DNA from: Sneathiella sp.
Lineage (GTDB): Bacteria; Pseudomonadota; Alphaproteobacteria; Sneathiellales; Sneathiellaceae
Length of the DNA stretch: 5,262 nucleotides
Assembly: GCA_016765515.1 (NCBI GenBank)
Contig: JAESPT010000448.1
Span: 1-5,262 of the forward strand
Reading direction: 5' to 3'
The notes beneath the pieces were generated by a model that was given only the letters and a program-made list of their open reading frames with translations, ran no database searches and was not told the origin of the DNA. Below, in pieces: positions 1 to 5,262 of this stretch. The position numbers and the translations under genes were made by a program. Every line of letters begins with the position of its first letter. The stretch's first letter is position 1.

Positions 1-2
1 AT

Positions 3-59
3 ATTTACCCAGAAGAATCCATTGAGGCGTGGCATCAACGCTTAAAGTTGGAGAGTTAG
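3..59 (+). CDS. C-terminal end of an unidentified protein (partial at left edge)
   Basis: Reading frame 3 is open from the window edge to a TAG stop at 57-59 and encodes the tail IYPEESIEAWHQRLKLES. The tail is mixed polar and hydrophobic, with a helical look (EESIEAWHQRLKLE), like the end of a globular cytosolic protein. The other two forward frames also run to stops but give less protein-like peptides. Only 18 residues are visible, so no family can be named. The gene converges on the hydrolase gene at 173-1143, leaving 113 bp between the two stop codons. This call rests on composition alone and could be chance. Confidence 0.45.
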   Translation: MYPEESIEAWHQRLKLES

Positions 60-120
60 CATTTTAGCTGACCCTGTGACAGCTTTGCCAAGGGGGATTC
101 TTCCTTTGATGGTTTCAAGC

Positions 121-154
121 CTTTCTCGAACAGCTCAGAGCCGCTCGAGAAAAG
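121..154 (-). terminator. Hairpin downstream of the hydrolase gene, possible terminator
   Basis: An 8-bp inverted repeat, TTTCTCGA at 122-129 and TCGAGAAA at 145-152, encloses 15 nt. Inside the loop a further GCT/AGC pairing is possible. It lies about 20 nt past the TAG stop of the leftward hydrolase gene and between two converging genes, so it could stop transcription from either side. There is no clear T-run after the stem on either strand, so intrinsic termination is uncertain. Confidence 0.35.
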
Positions 155-172
155 TTTATCATCGTGTATCTG

Positions 173-1143
173 CTATTTTGCGGATAAATCTTTATAAGCC
201 GCTGGAATGTTGAGACCAGGATGGACCCATCCGAAGAGCGCGTATCCACCAAATTTTTCCATACTGACTTCCTCGACAGTCTGTTCCAATGTCAACCCTT
301 TCGCGATTGCTGACTTGACATTTTTTTGAATAGAGGCAAGGTAATCTATGTGCCATTTGATGGCTGACTTATCAGTGATCGGTCCGTGACCAGGAACAAC
401 TGTTGCATCCTTGGGTAGGAAGTCATAGACGGCTTGCATGGATGCCAGAGTCTCTACAAGGTGGCCGTCAAGAAGCCAGGGCAAAGCAGGTTTTGACGCA
501 ATAACCGGATTACCTGTCCATATTGTGTTGGCGCCCGGAACCCAGACAAAGAGATCACCACCTGTTTGAGCGAAGCCAAAATCTCGAATTTCAACGGTTT
601 TACCGCCAAGATTGAGGCTTAATTGCCCACCTGCTGGAATAAGGATGTCGGCTTTACGAGGATTGACCTCTTCAATGCCGCGCCCTTTACCAAAATGTGC
701 ATCATAAATTCTGTGTCAGCTTTAAAATTATTGCTGATATATGCCGCCGTTGCAGCATGTTGAATTATGGTCGTTGCTTCCGGGAAAAAGTCATTTCCGT
801 AAGAATGATCACCGTGATAGCTGGTGTTGACAACGTAACGCACAGGTTTGTCTGTCTTGCTCTTTATCAAGGCTAATACTTGTTTAGCGAGGCGCTGGTT
901 GAGCATGGTATCGATGACTAAAACTGCTTTCTCGCCAACAATGAAGCCTGACGTTGTGGCTATGGGAAGTCCTTTCTGGGCCATGTCAGAAGCTCCGGAT
1001 GGAATTAATGCATAAGCATTGTTACCGAGCTCTTTTAGTTCCATAACGACTTTATTACCGTCCCAAATAGGTTCTTGATCCGCTTTCGCAACGCCCGTGA
1101 CGGCGAGAGCGCCAAGAACGAGGGTTAGAATTTTTTTAAACAT
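173..1143 (-). pseudogene. Exported metallo-beta-lactamase-fold hydrolase, interrupted by a one-base frameshift
   Basis: The gene starts at ATG 1141-1143 behind a good AAGGAG site. The first frame runs to a stop at 619-621 (174 aa). The rest of the protein continues in another frame down to TAG at 173-175. Adding one base to the short run at 692-695 joins the frames into a 323-residue protein reading ...TEFMMHIFGKGRG..., with no internal stop. Residues 1-21 form a Sec signal peptide (Lys-Lys, a hydrophobic core, then AKA before Asp22), so the product is predicted to be periplasmic. Metallo-beta-lactamase-fold landmarks on the repaired protein are the NTSYHGDHSYGN motif (106-117), the AQTGGDLFVWVPG strand (192-204), WTGNPV (209-214), PWLLDGH (222-228) and VVPGHG (249-254). 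Substrate is unknown; the family includes lactonases, thioesterases and PQQ-associated hydrolases. The usual HxHxDH motif reads SxHxDH. The gene is divergent from the LysR-type regulator at 1276, its likely controller. Sequencing error and true inactivation cannot be told apart here. Confidence 0.85.
692..695 (-). other. Probable site of the one-base deletion in the hydrolase gene
   Basis: The reading strand has TTTT here (AAAA on the plus strand). In the first frame it reads His-Ile-Leu-Val and then nonsense-like sequence to a stop at 619. With five T's it reads His-Ile-Phe-Gly-Lys-Gly-Arg-Gly and continues into the C-terminal half. The downstream frame is open back to a stop at 716-718, so the shift must fall between about 690 and 715. 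The T-run is the simplest site in that interval. Confidence 0.65.
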
Positions 1144-1149
1144 CCTAGT

Positions 1150-1155
1150 CTCCTT
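1150..1155 (-). promoter_or_regulatory. Ribosome binding site of the hydrolase gene
   Basis: AAGGAG on the minus strand lies 6 nt before the ATG at 1141-1143. This is a near-ideal Shine-Dalgarno site and fixes the start that gives the complete signal peptide. Confidence 0.8.
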
Positions 1156-1170
1156 GTTTAATCAATCGAC

Positions 1171-1204
1171 ATTCAAAGATTTGCGATTGAGCTTGAATTT
1201 TCAA
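1171..1204. promoter_or_regulatory. Inverted repeats in the divergent promoter region, candidate operator
   Basis: ATTCAA (1171-1176) is mirrored by TTGAAT (1193-1198). The right arm also forms a tighter repeat, TTGAA-TT-TTCAA (1193-1204). These lie between the hydrolase start and its predicted -10 element, so they would fall in the leader of the hydrolase transcript. They could be a second contact site for the LysR-type regulator, but short AT-rich repeats are common by chance. Confidence 0.3.
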
Positions 1205-1209
1205 CGCAA

Positions 1210-1238
1210 AGTCTAAAGGATGAAAAAATAGATACCAA
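1210..1238 (-). promoter_or_regulatory. Candidate sigma-70 promoter for the hydrolase gene
   Basis: On the minus strand, TTGGTA (1233-1238) and TAGACT (1210-1215) are separated by 17 bp, the preferred spacing, and each matches 4 of 6 consensus bases. Transcription would begin near 1203, giving a leader of about 60 nt. The -35 hexamer lies inside the inverted repeat at 1232-1248, an arrangement typical of LysR-controlled promoters. The call is by eye. Confidence 0.4.
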
Positions 1239-1248
1239 CAGGCGGTAT
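1232..1248. promoter_or_regulatory. Candidate LysR-type operator ATACC-N7-GGTAT
   Basis: A perfect 5-bp inverted repeat spans 17 bp (ATACC at 1232-1236, GGTAT at 1244-1248). It sits 27 bp before the regulator start, over the predicted -35 of the divergent hydrolase gene. Size, dyad symmetry and placement fit an LTTR recognition site of the T-N11-A class loosely rather than exactly. A single site here could serve both autoregulation and control of the hydrolase. Confidence 0.4.
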
Positions 1249-1275
1249 TCGATCATTATCAACGAAAAATTAGAT

Positions 1276-2181
1276 ATGAATGAATTTTCTAAAACGACTT
1301 TGGAACAATGGCGAGCCTTGCAAGCTTTAAATAACTGCGGGAGCCTCGTCGACGCGGCTGATCTCTTGGGAAAAAGCCAGTCTACTTTGAGTTATCTGCT
1401 TGCTCAGCTTCAAGAAGCCTTGGGGGTGAGTCTGCTCGGCAAGGAGGGACGCCGCACGATACTCAACGACAATGGTTTATTGTTACTTGATCGGGCCAAA
1501 GGGTTTCTTTCCGATATTGATGATGCTGAATTTTTTGCCCGGCTGATTGGAAGCGGGCGGGAACCGGTCATCCGATTGGCCATCGATACGGCAACACCTC
1601 TGGAATTTATTACTGAAACTCTGCGGCACTTCAATGAGCGGAGCAAAGGCACCCGCCTGGAGTTGCATGAAGCCGTTATGTCCGGAGTCAATCAGCTGCT
1701 GATGAACCGTGAGATTGACGTGGCAATTGGATTAATGCCTCCGCCGGGATTTGCTGTGGAACCTCTTATGGGGGTTGATTTTCGCCTTGTTTGTGCCGCC
1801 TGTCATCCGTTAGCGACGTTGCCAACCGTGACTGTTGCTGATTGTGAGAATGAAGTTCAGGTGGTCGTTCGAGATTCAGGTCCCCAAGATCTGGATCGGG
1901 GCTGGTTGTCCCCAAAAAATCGTTGGAGCGTTAGCAATCTTCGCGTTGGGTTTGCTCTTATTGAACAGGGACTTTGTTTCGGTCGCCTACCTTGTCACAT
2001 GATAAAACAGGAAATTGATGAGGGTTCTTTTGTTGAACTCAATGTGATGCATGCCAGTCATTATACTGAACAACTCTATCTCACTCGCGCTCATCGTGGG
2101 GCGCCAGGAAAAGCGACGGCTGATTTGCTTGAAAGTGTGAGAGAAACGGCACTCTCCTACTTGGCAGCGAGTAAACAATAG
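1276..2181 (+). CDS. LysR-type transcriptional regulator, divergent from the hydrolase gene
   Basis: This is a 301-residue protein, the usual length for the family. Residues about 7-66 form the winged helix-turn-helix: TLEQWRALQAL, then GSLVDAADLLGKSQSTLSYL as the HTH itself, then QLQEALGVSLL and the wing EGRRTILNDNGLLLL. A linker helix follows (about 67-90). The periplasmic-binding-protein-like effector domain begins near PVIRLAIDTATP (about 97) and runs to the C-terminus, including the EIDVAIGLMPPPG strand-loop of the effector cleft. The start is ATG 1276; the Shine-Dalgarno is weak (only AACGAAAAA upstream), suggesting low expression, as expected for a regulator. It is transcribed away from the hydrolase with 132 bp between the starts, so that gene is the likely target, with autorepression probable. 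The ligand cannot be inferred. The usual LF-x-R before the wing is LLGK here, a minor deviation. Confidence 0.95.
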   Translation: MNEFSKTTLEQWRALQALNNCGSLVDAADLLGKSQSTLSYLLAQLQEALGVSLLGKEGRRTILNDNGLLLLDRAKGFLSDIDDAEFFARLIGSGREPVIRLAIDTATPLEFITETLRHFNERSKGTRLELHEAVMSGVNQLLMNREIDVAIGLMPPPGFAVEPLMGVDFRLVCAACHPLATLPTVTVADCENEVQVVVRDSGPQDLDRGWLSPKNRWSVSNLRVGFALIEQGLCFGRLPCHMIKQEIDEGSFVELNVMHASHYTEQLYLTRAHRGAPGKATADLLESVRETALSYLAASKQ

Positions 2182-2197
2182 TCTGTGAGTAAGAATA

Positions 2198-2229
2198 ACC
2201 GCGTAGAGAAAAAAAGTTCTCTGCGCGGT
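2198..2229. terminator. Strong hairpin between converging genes, likely bidirectional terminator
   Basis: ACCGCG-T-AGAGAA (2198-2210) pairs with TTCTCT-G-CGCGGT (2217-2229): 13 pairs including one T-G wobble, around a 6-nt AAAAAG loop. It begins 17 nt after the regulator stop codon and lies about 40 nt after the thiolase stop on the other strand, so one structure can end both transcripts. The minus-strand side is followed by a T-rich stretch (TATTCTTA); the plus-strand side lacks a proper T-run. Confidence 0.65.
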
Positions 2230-2269
2230 ATATGCTGGGTATTTTGATGTGATTAGTTACGGCGTTAGT

Positions 2270-3427
2270 TTAAGCGGGTTCAAGAATGCTGCAATAGTTT
2301 GCCACGCCGGATCCGCCCATATTGAAGACACATCCCAGGGCGGCGTCTTTCTTTTGAAGGTCTCCGGCAGTTCCCGTGAGTTGCATGGAGGCCATTACAT
2401 GCATGGACACACCTGTCGCGCCAACCGGATGTCCCTTGGCTTTCAGACCGCCTGACAGATTTACTGGCATGGCCCCGTCCGCCAGAACAGTTCCATCTTC
2501 AATGACGGATGCCCCTTGTCCGGGCTTGGCCAGACCCATCGCTTCATAAACCATGAGCTCTGCAATGGTGAAGCAGTCATGGACTTCAGCGAAATCAAGA
2601 TCCATTGCAGAAATTCCTGCCAGTTTGAAGGCGCGAGAGAAAGCTTCTTTTGGCCCTTCAAATTTTAGAGGATCCCGTTTTGACATGGGAAGGAAATCGT
2701 TCACATGCACAGCGGATCGGAACGCGACCTGATGTTTAAAATCTGGGGCTCTGTCTTCGGAAACCATAATCAGCGCCGCCGCTCCGTCGCTAATCAAGGA
2801 GCAATCGGTAAGCCGCAATGGCGGGGCTATAAGAGGGTTCTTGTCGCTGACTTGATTAAAGAAATCCAGGTCAAACTCTCGGCGCAAATGCGCCAGTGGG
2901 TTGTTCATAGCATTCTTGTGGTTCTTTTGGGCGATCTTGGCCAAGGTTTCGGAATGATCACCGTGCGCATCGAAATAGGCCCCGGCGAATTGGCCGAATA
3001 TGGCTGGAAAGGACATATCCGCTTCTTCCTTTTGATAGGAAGCACCAGCTAGAGCCTTGGTTACTCCAGCGGTATCCAGGGCTGTCATTTTTTCCGCGCC
3101 AATGACCAAAGTGACTTTCGCTGATCCAGCACGGATAGCATCCCTTGCGGCATAGACGGCGGCTGAGCCGGACGCGCAGGCATTTTCAAGGCGTGTTGCG
3201 GGGGTGAAGCGTAAATCATCATCCAGCCCCAACACCAGGGAAGAGGCAAATCCATCAGGAACCATGCCGGAATTAAAGTTCCCAAGCCAGATTGCATCGA
3301 TATCTTTAGGGGGAATTCCCGCATGAGAAATGGCTTCCTGTGCAGCCTCGATGATGAGGTCTTCCAGGCTTTTTCCTTCAAGGCGGCCAAAGGGTGTATG
3401 ACCCCATCCAACGATCCGTGCGTCCAT
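2270..3427 (-). CDS. SCP2-type thiolase / acetyl-CoA acetyltransferase family protein
   Basis: This 385-residue protein is full length for the SCP2/archaeal-type thiolases, which cleave 3-ketoacyl-CoA with CoA or run the reverse condensation. The nucleophile is Cys84 in ENACASGSAA (81-90). The NEAF loop of classical thiolases is replaced by HDCF (283-286), the mark of the SCP2 subgroup. The catalytic His is His333 in GGLKAKGHPVGATG (326-339). The C-terminal CxGGG motif of classical thiolases is replaced by FNMGGSG (368-374), so Cys285 of HDCF is the likely second acid/base. The start is ATG at 3425-3427, with GGAG 10 nt upstream, and MDARIVGWGHTPFG is a normal family N-terminus. No signal peptide is seen, so it is cytosolic. 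Members act in fatty-acid, sterol-side-chain and aromatic acyl-CoA breakdown and often pair with a DUF35 OB-fold protein. No such gene is adjacent, so the exact substrate is unknown. The reading frame is intact and all catalytic residues are present. Confidence 0.93.
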   Translation of the reverse strand: MDARIVGWGHTPFGRLEGKSLEDLIIEAAQEAISHAGIPPKDIDAIWLGNFNSGMVPDGFASSLVLGLDDDLRFTPATRLENACASGSAAVYAARDAIRAGSAKVTLVIGAEKMTALDTAGVTKALAGASYQKEEADMSFPAIFGQFAGAYFDAHGDHSETLAKIAQKNHKNAMNNPLAHLRREFDLDFFNQVSDKNPLIAPPLRLTDCSLISDGAAALIMVSEDRAPDFKHQVAFRSAVHVNDFLPMSKRDPLKFEGPKEAFSRAFKLAGISAMDLDFAEVHDCFTIAELMVYEAMGLAKPGQGASVIEDGTVLADGAMPVNLSGGLKAKGHPVGATGVSMHVMASMQLTGTAGDLQKKDAALGCVFNMGGSGVANYCSILEPA

Positions 3428-3436
3428 TTTTTCCAG

Positions 3437-3441
3437 TCTCC
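3437..3441 (-). promoter_or_regulatory. Ribosome binding site of the thiolase gene
   Basis: GGAGA on the minus strand lies 9 nt before the ATG at 3425-3427. It supports that start over internal methionines, which would remove the first beta strand of the thiolase fold. Confidence 0.55.
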
Positions 3442-3457
3442 AAAATTGTTTGACGGT

Positions 3458-3485
3458 AGTATGCAGATTGGAAAACCGGCTGCAA
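3458..3485 (-). promoter_or_regulatory. Candidate promoter for the thiolase gene
   Basis: On the minus strand, TTGCAG (3480-3485) and CATACT (3458-3463) are spaced by 16 bp, giving a leader of about 25 nt before the thiolase ATG. It lies in the 113-bp gap after gene 3541-4038, suggesting the thiolase can be transcribed on its own. Found by eye only. Confidence 0.35.
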
Positions 3486-3540
3486 GTCGTAAAAATGCTT
3501 AATTTATACGAAATTCTAAGAGGTCTCTGGTGACAAGGAG

Positions 3541-4038
3541 TTAGAAAGGGCGCTCATAATCGGGATTGATCCCGAGCCAGATCATCGCTTCCTTAATGGC
3601 CTCCTCGTTATCTACATAGTCCTCTGCATTGTAGATCATTGTTATGATTTCAGCTTTTTTGGCCTGCCGGCTGGCATTGTACAGAGAATCGAGCATACGC
3701 GAATACCCGTATCCGACACTATTACTGCAAAGAACTGCATGTCTACCGCGGCCTCGAATGACTTGCTTTGTGACTAAAAATTTTGACAGATTGCGGATGT
3801 CATCCGGTACCATCTGGTTATCACATTCGGAGTAATCTACGAAATAATTTAGGTTGGGGCGCATCATGGGATGCGCAAAAATATCTTCATATCGATCATA
3901 TATGAGGTTCAGGGTTAACTTATTGGTATGTTTAACAAAAACACAATTTACATCGTGGTCAATGTGAAAACCATAGTATGGATTGTTGATACAGCTGGGT
4001 GCCTTTGAACGATGGAAGGGGTGTAGTGTTTCGGCCAT
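3541..4038 (-). CDS. Hypothetical protein, probable STAS/SpoIIAA-like fold
   Basis: This is a 165-residue cytosolic protein without signal peptide or membrane segment. The start is taken as ATG 4036-4038; an in-frame TTG at 4045-4047 would add three residues, but the ATG is the better codon. The pattern is alternating strands and helices: YYGFHIDHDVNCVFVKHT (about 20-38), a helix LTLNLIYDRYEDIFAHP (41-57), the strand NLNYFVDYSECD (62-73), a helix VPDDIRNLSKFLV (77-89), the strand RHAVLCSNSV (99-108), the helix YSRMLDSLYN, the strand AEIITMIYNAE, and a final helix EEAIKEAMIWLGI (145-157). This order, with the aspartate-containing central strand and the closing EAxxWLG, resembles the STAS/SpoIIAA-like proteins common in alphaproteobacteria, whose role is mostly unknown. 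That placement is by eye. The gene lies 113 bp upstream of the thiolase on the same strand and is preceded by a repeat-rich non-coding region, suggesting its own regulation. Confidence 0.85.
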   Translation of the reverse strand: MAETLHPFHRSKAPSCINNPYYGFHIDHDVNCVFVKHTNKLTLNLIYDRYEDIFAHPMMRPNLNYFVDYSECDNQMVPDDIRNLSKFLVTKQVIRGRGRHAVLCSNSVGYGYSRMLDSLYNASRQAKKAEIITMIYNAEDYVDNEEAIKEAMIWLGINPDYERPF

Positions 4039-4060
4039 GATATTCAATCCAGAAAGTTGC

Positions 4061-4094
4061 CTTGTGATTATTTGTTTAATCAGCTTGTGATTTA
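4061..4094. repeat. Palindrome plus direct repeat, candidate operator
   Basis: TGATTA (4065-4070) and TAATCA (4077-4082) form a perfect 6-bp inverted repeat with a 6-nt spacer. CTTGTGATT occurs twice, at 4061-4069 and 4084-4092, exactly 23 bp apart (about two helical turns). Together they give three related half-sites 27 to 56 bp before the ATG at 4038, where a repressor or activator of the hypothetical gene would bind. Confidence 0.45.
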
Positions 4095-4103
4095 CTCTAT
4101 CAA
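4075..4103 (-). promoter_or_regulatory. Weak promoter candidate for the hypothetical gene
   Basis: On the minus strand, TTGATA (4098-4103, 5 of 6 to the -35 consensus) is 17 bp from ATTAAA (4075-4080, a poor -10). The start site would be near 4068, about 30 nt before the ATG, and the palindrome at 4065-4082 would cover the -10 element, as repressor sites often do. Confidence 0.25.
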
Positions 4104-4392
4104 ACGGGACAGTCTGAAATGTTACTATTTGTAATATAAATATATATTATGTAATTATTATACAGCAAGTTCTAATTATATTTTATTGCGTGTTTGTATC
4201 ATTGGCTACAGATGAATTCTGCCTTATCAGTGCTGTTCTTTCGATTTTAATTAGATGTATAGATTGGGTTTTTATCCCCCTGATTGGCGAATTTATTTAT
4301 GATCGGTCTGGATATCTCTAATCGCCTGAGGGAAGACAATTAAATGTGGCTACTTGCATGGCAGTATTTCTATGATCCTTGGGTTGATCTTA

Positions 4393-5262
4393 TTAGAGTA
4401 TCGGCCAAGGGTAACTGATTGCTTCGCTGACGAAGGCTTGAACGGCGGGAGAGCGTTGATGGCCCGATACAGTGACCATTTCAACGTTGCGTGTGAGTTT
4501 GGGATCACTGAGCGGACGGCAATGCAGACCATCCACGGTTATGGAATATTCCGGTAACAGGCAGATGCCCATTCCCTCTAACACCATATTCTGGATCCAG
4601 TCTTCCCGTTCACTTCGGTATTTGACTCTGACATCTATCTGCAGTTCTTCCAGTAATTCGTAGAAGGAATTGCGGAACTCACAATTAAGGCGATCCAGAT
4701 ATCGTTGCCCGGTCAGCTCTTTAATGGGGATGGTATTCAAGGCGGCAAATTTGTGATCAGCCGGGAAAATAGCGACCATCCGCTCTTCATACAGTTTAAC
4801 CGTATCAAACCGTTCATGCAGGGTCATGGGAAGTCCGAGAAGGGCGCAATCAAGGTCACCTGACAGTAATCCGTCCGTCATATTATGGGGGGTGACATCA
4901 AAAATCGTAAGTTCAATACCTGGATGCAATCGTTGAAATTTCGACAGAAAAGGAATTGTTCTGGTCGGACCGATGGTGCACATGATCCCGACTTTTAACG
5001 GAGCTTTTTCAAGGTTTAAAAGTTTACTTGCAGCGAGAACGGCATTTTGTGTTGTGCTATCGACGCGCCCGAGATGTTCGCGCATGACCTGGCCCAAATC
5101 CGTTAAGTGAGTACGGTTTCTCTCTCTTCGGAACAAGGGACCACCCAGTTCCTCTTCCAGCTTTTTTATGGCTCTGGTCAGTGCCGGTTGGGACACATTG
5201 CATCTTTCTGCCGCGCGCGTGAAATTGAGAGTCTCTGTCGTCGCCAGAAAGTATCGAATTTG
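4393..5262 (-). CDS. Second LysR-type transcriptional regulator (N-terminus cut by right edge)
   Basis: The frame is open from the right edge to TAA at 4393-4395, giving 289 visible residues. A GTG at 5194-5196 could serve as a start, but the upstream codons read QIRYFLATTETLNFTRAAERCN, a textbook first part of the LysR DNA-binding domain. The true start therefore lies a few codons beyond the window (compare MELRQIRYF in relatives). The HTH is at visible residues about 12-31 (LNFTRAAERCNVSQPALTRA), followed by KKLEEELGGPLFRRERNRTHLT. The effector domain begins at APLKVGIMCTIGPTRT (about 87) and carries the cleft loop GDLDCALLGLP. The expected full length is about 293-297, normal for the family. 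The neighbour it controls is not visible: its start faces whatever lies to the right. The 354-bp gap to the next leftward gene makes co-transcription unlikely. The inducer is unknown. Confidence 0.93.
   Translation of the reverse strand, partial: QIRYFLATTETLNFTRAAERCNVSQPALTRAIKKLEEELGGPLFRRERNRTHLTDLGQVMREHLGRVDSTTQNAVLAASKLLNLEKAPLKVGIMCTIGPTRTIPFLSKFQRLHPGIELTIFDVTPHNMTDGLLSGDLDCALLGLPMTLHERFDTVKLYEERMVAIFPADHKFAALNTIPIKELTGQRYLDRLNCEFRNSFYELLEELQIDVRVKYRSEREDWIQNMVLEGMGICLLPEYSITVDGLHCRPLSDPKLTRNVEMVTVSGHQRSPAVQAFVSEAISYPWPIL

Larger units (their letters stand above)
4039..4392. other. AT-rich non-coding region
   Basis: There are 354 bp between the second LysR gene and the start of the hypothetical gene, both leftward. 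I see no plausible coding sequence or RNA gene. The core around 4120-4200 is very AT-rich (runs of TATATATTAT), which fits an upstream promoter or bendable region. Just left of it is the repeat cluster at 4061-4094. The motif GATTGG occurs twice near 4262-4287 around a GGTTTTTATCCCCC stretch, and no clear terminator follows the LysR stop. Confidence 0.6.

Noticed and set aside
82..112. Possible hairpin around AAGGGGGATTCTTCCTTT as terminator of the left-edge gene
   Set aside because: Pairing is short and needs mismatches; no T-run follows.
680..720. Programmed -1 frameshift joining the two halves of the hydrolase
   Set aside because: The direction fits (-1), but the sequence around 692-700 does not make an X-XXY-YYZ slippery heptamer and I see no obvious downstream stem. 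A one-base deletion or sequencing error is simpler.
1410..1691. A 93-codon minus-strand frame inside the first LysR gene
   Set aside because: Antisense shadow of a clear LysR coding frame; the peptide is Arg/Ser-rich and low in domain-like pattern.
2705..3052. A 115-codon open frame on the plus strand
   Set aside because: It lies wholly antisense inside the thiolase gene, which has strong motifs on the other strand; the peptide has no recognisable domain.
4157..4162. Perfect TATAAT on the minus strand in the AT-rich gap
   Set aside because: No matching -35 at 16-18 bp, and it lies in an extreme AT stretch where such hexamers arise by chance; it is also over 110 bp from the nearest start.
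4354..4557. A plus-strand 67-codon frame overlapping the end of the second LysR gene
   Set aside because: Most of it is antisense to the LysR C-terminus; no Shine-Dalgarno site and no domain-like content.
5194..5196. GTG as the start of the second LysR gene
   Set aside because: The upstream codons to the window edge encode the conserved first helix and HTH of the family, so starting here would delete half the DNA-binding domain.

Overview
The window looks like bacterial chromosome from a Gram-negative, most probably an alphaproteobacterium. The reasons are two LysR-type regulators, an SCP2-type thiolase, a secreted metallo-beta-lactamase-fold protein of a type I associate with that class, moderate base composition and compact gene packing. 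The taxonomic guess rests on protein style only and is tentative. I see no mobile element, integrase, tRNA, rRNA, CRISPR array or phage gene.

Layout from left to right: (1) the last 18 codons of a rightward gene (3-59); (2) a leftward gene for an exported metallo-beta-lactamase-fold hydrolase (173-1143), split into two frames by what looks like a single missing base in a short homopolymer; (3) a divergent 132-bp promoter region with candidate operators; (4) a rightward LysR-type regulator (1276-2181) that probably controls the hydrolase; (5) a strong hairpin (2198-2229) between converging genes; (6) a leftward SCP2-type thiolase (2270-3427); (7) a leftward 165-residue protein with a likely STAS/SpoIIAA-like fold (3541-4038); (8) about 350 bp of AT-rich non-coding DNA (4039-4392) with a palindrome and direct-repeat cluster just before gene 7; (9) a leftward second LysR-type regulator whose first few codons lie beyond the right edge (4393 to >5262).

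The clearest functional pair is the hydrolase and its divergent LysR regulator, a classic arrangement in which a small-molecule-responsive regulator switches the neighbouring gene. The thiolase suggests acyl-CoA metabolism (fatty acid, sterol-side-chain or aromatic breakdown), but the DUF35/OB-fold partner often encoded next to such thiolases is absent here. Gene 7 and the thiolase point the same way, but a 113-bp gap with its own promoter candidate argues against tight co-transcription. I found no convincing new multi-gene system. The most interesting points are the frameshift in the hydrolase, its unusual metal-ligand set (apparently only the second zinc site is kept), and the repeat cluster upstream of gene 7.
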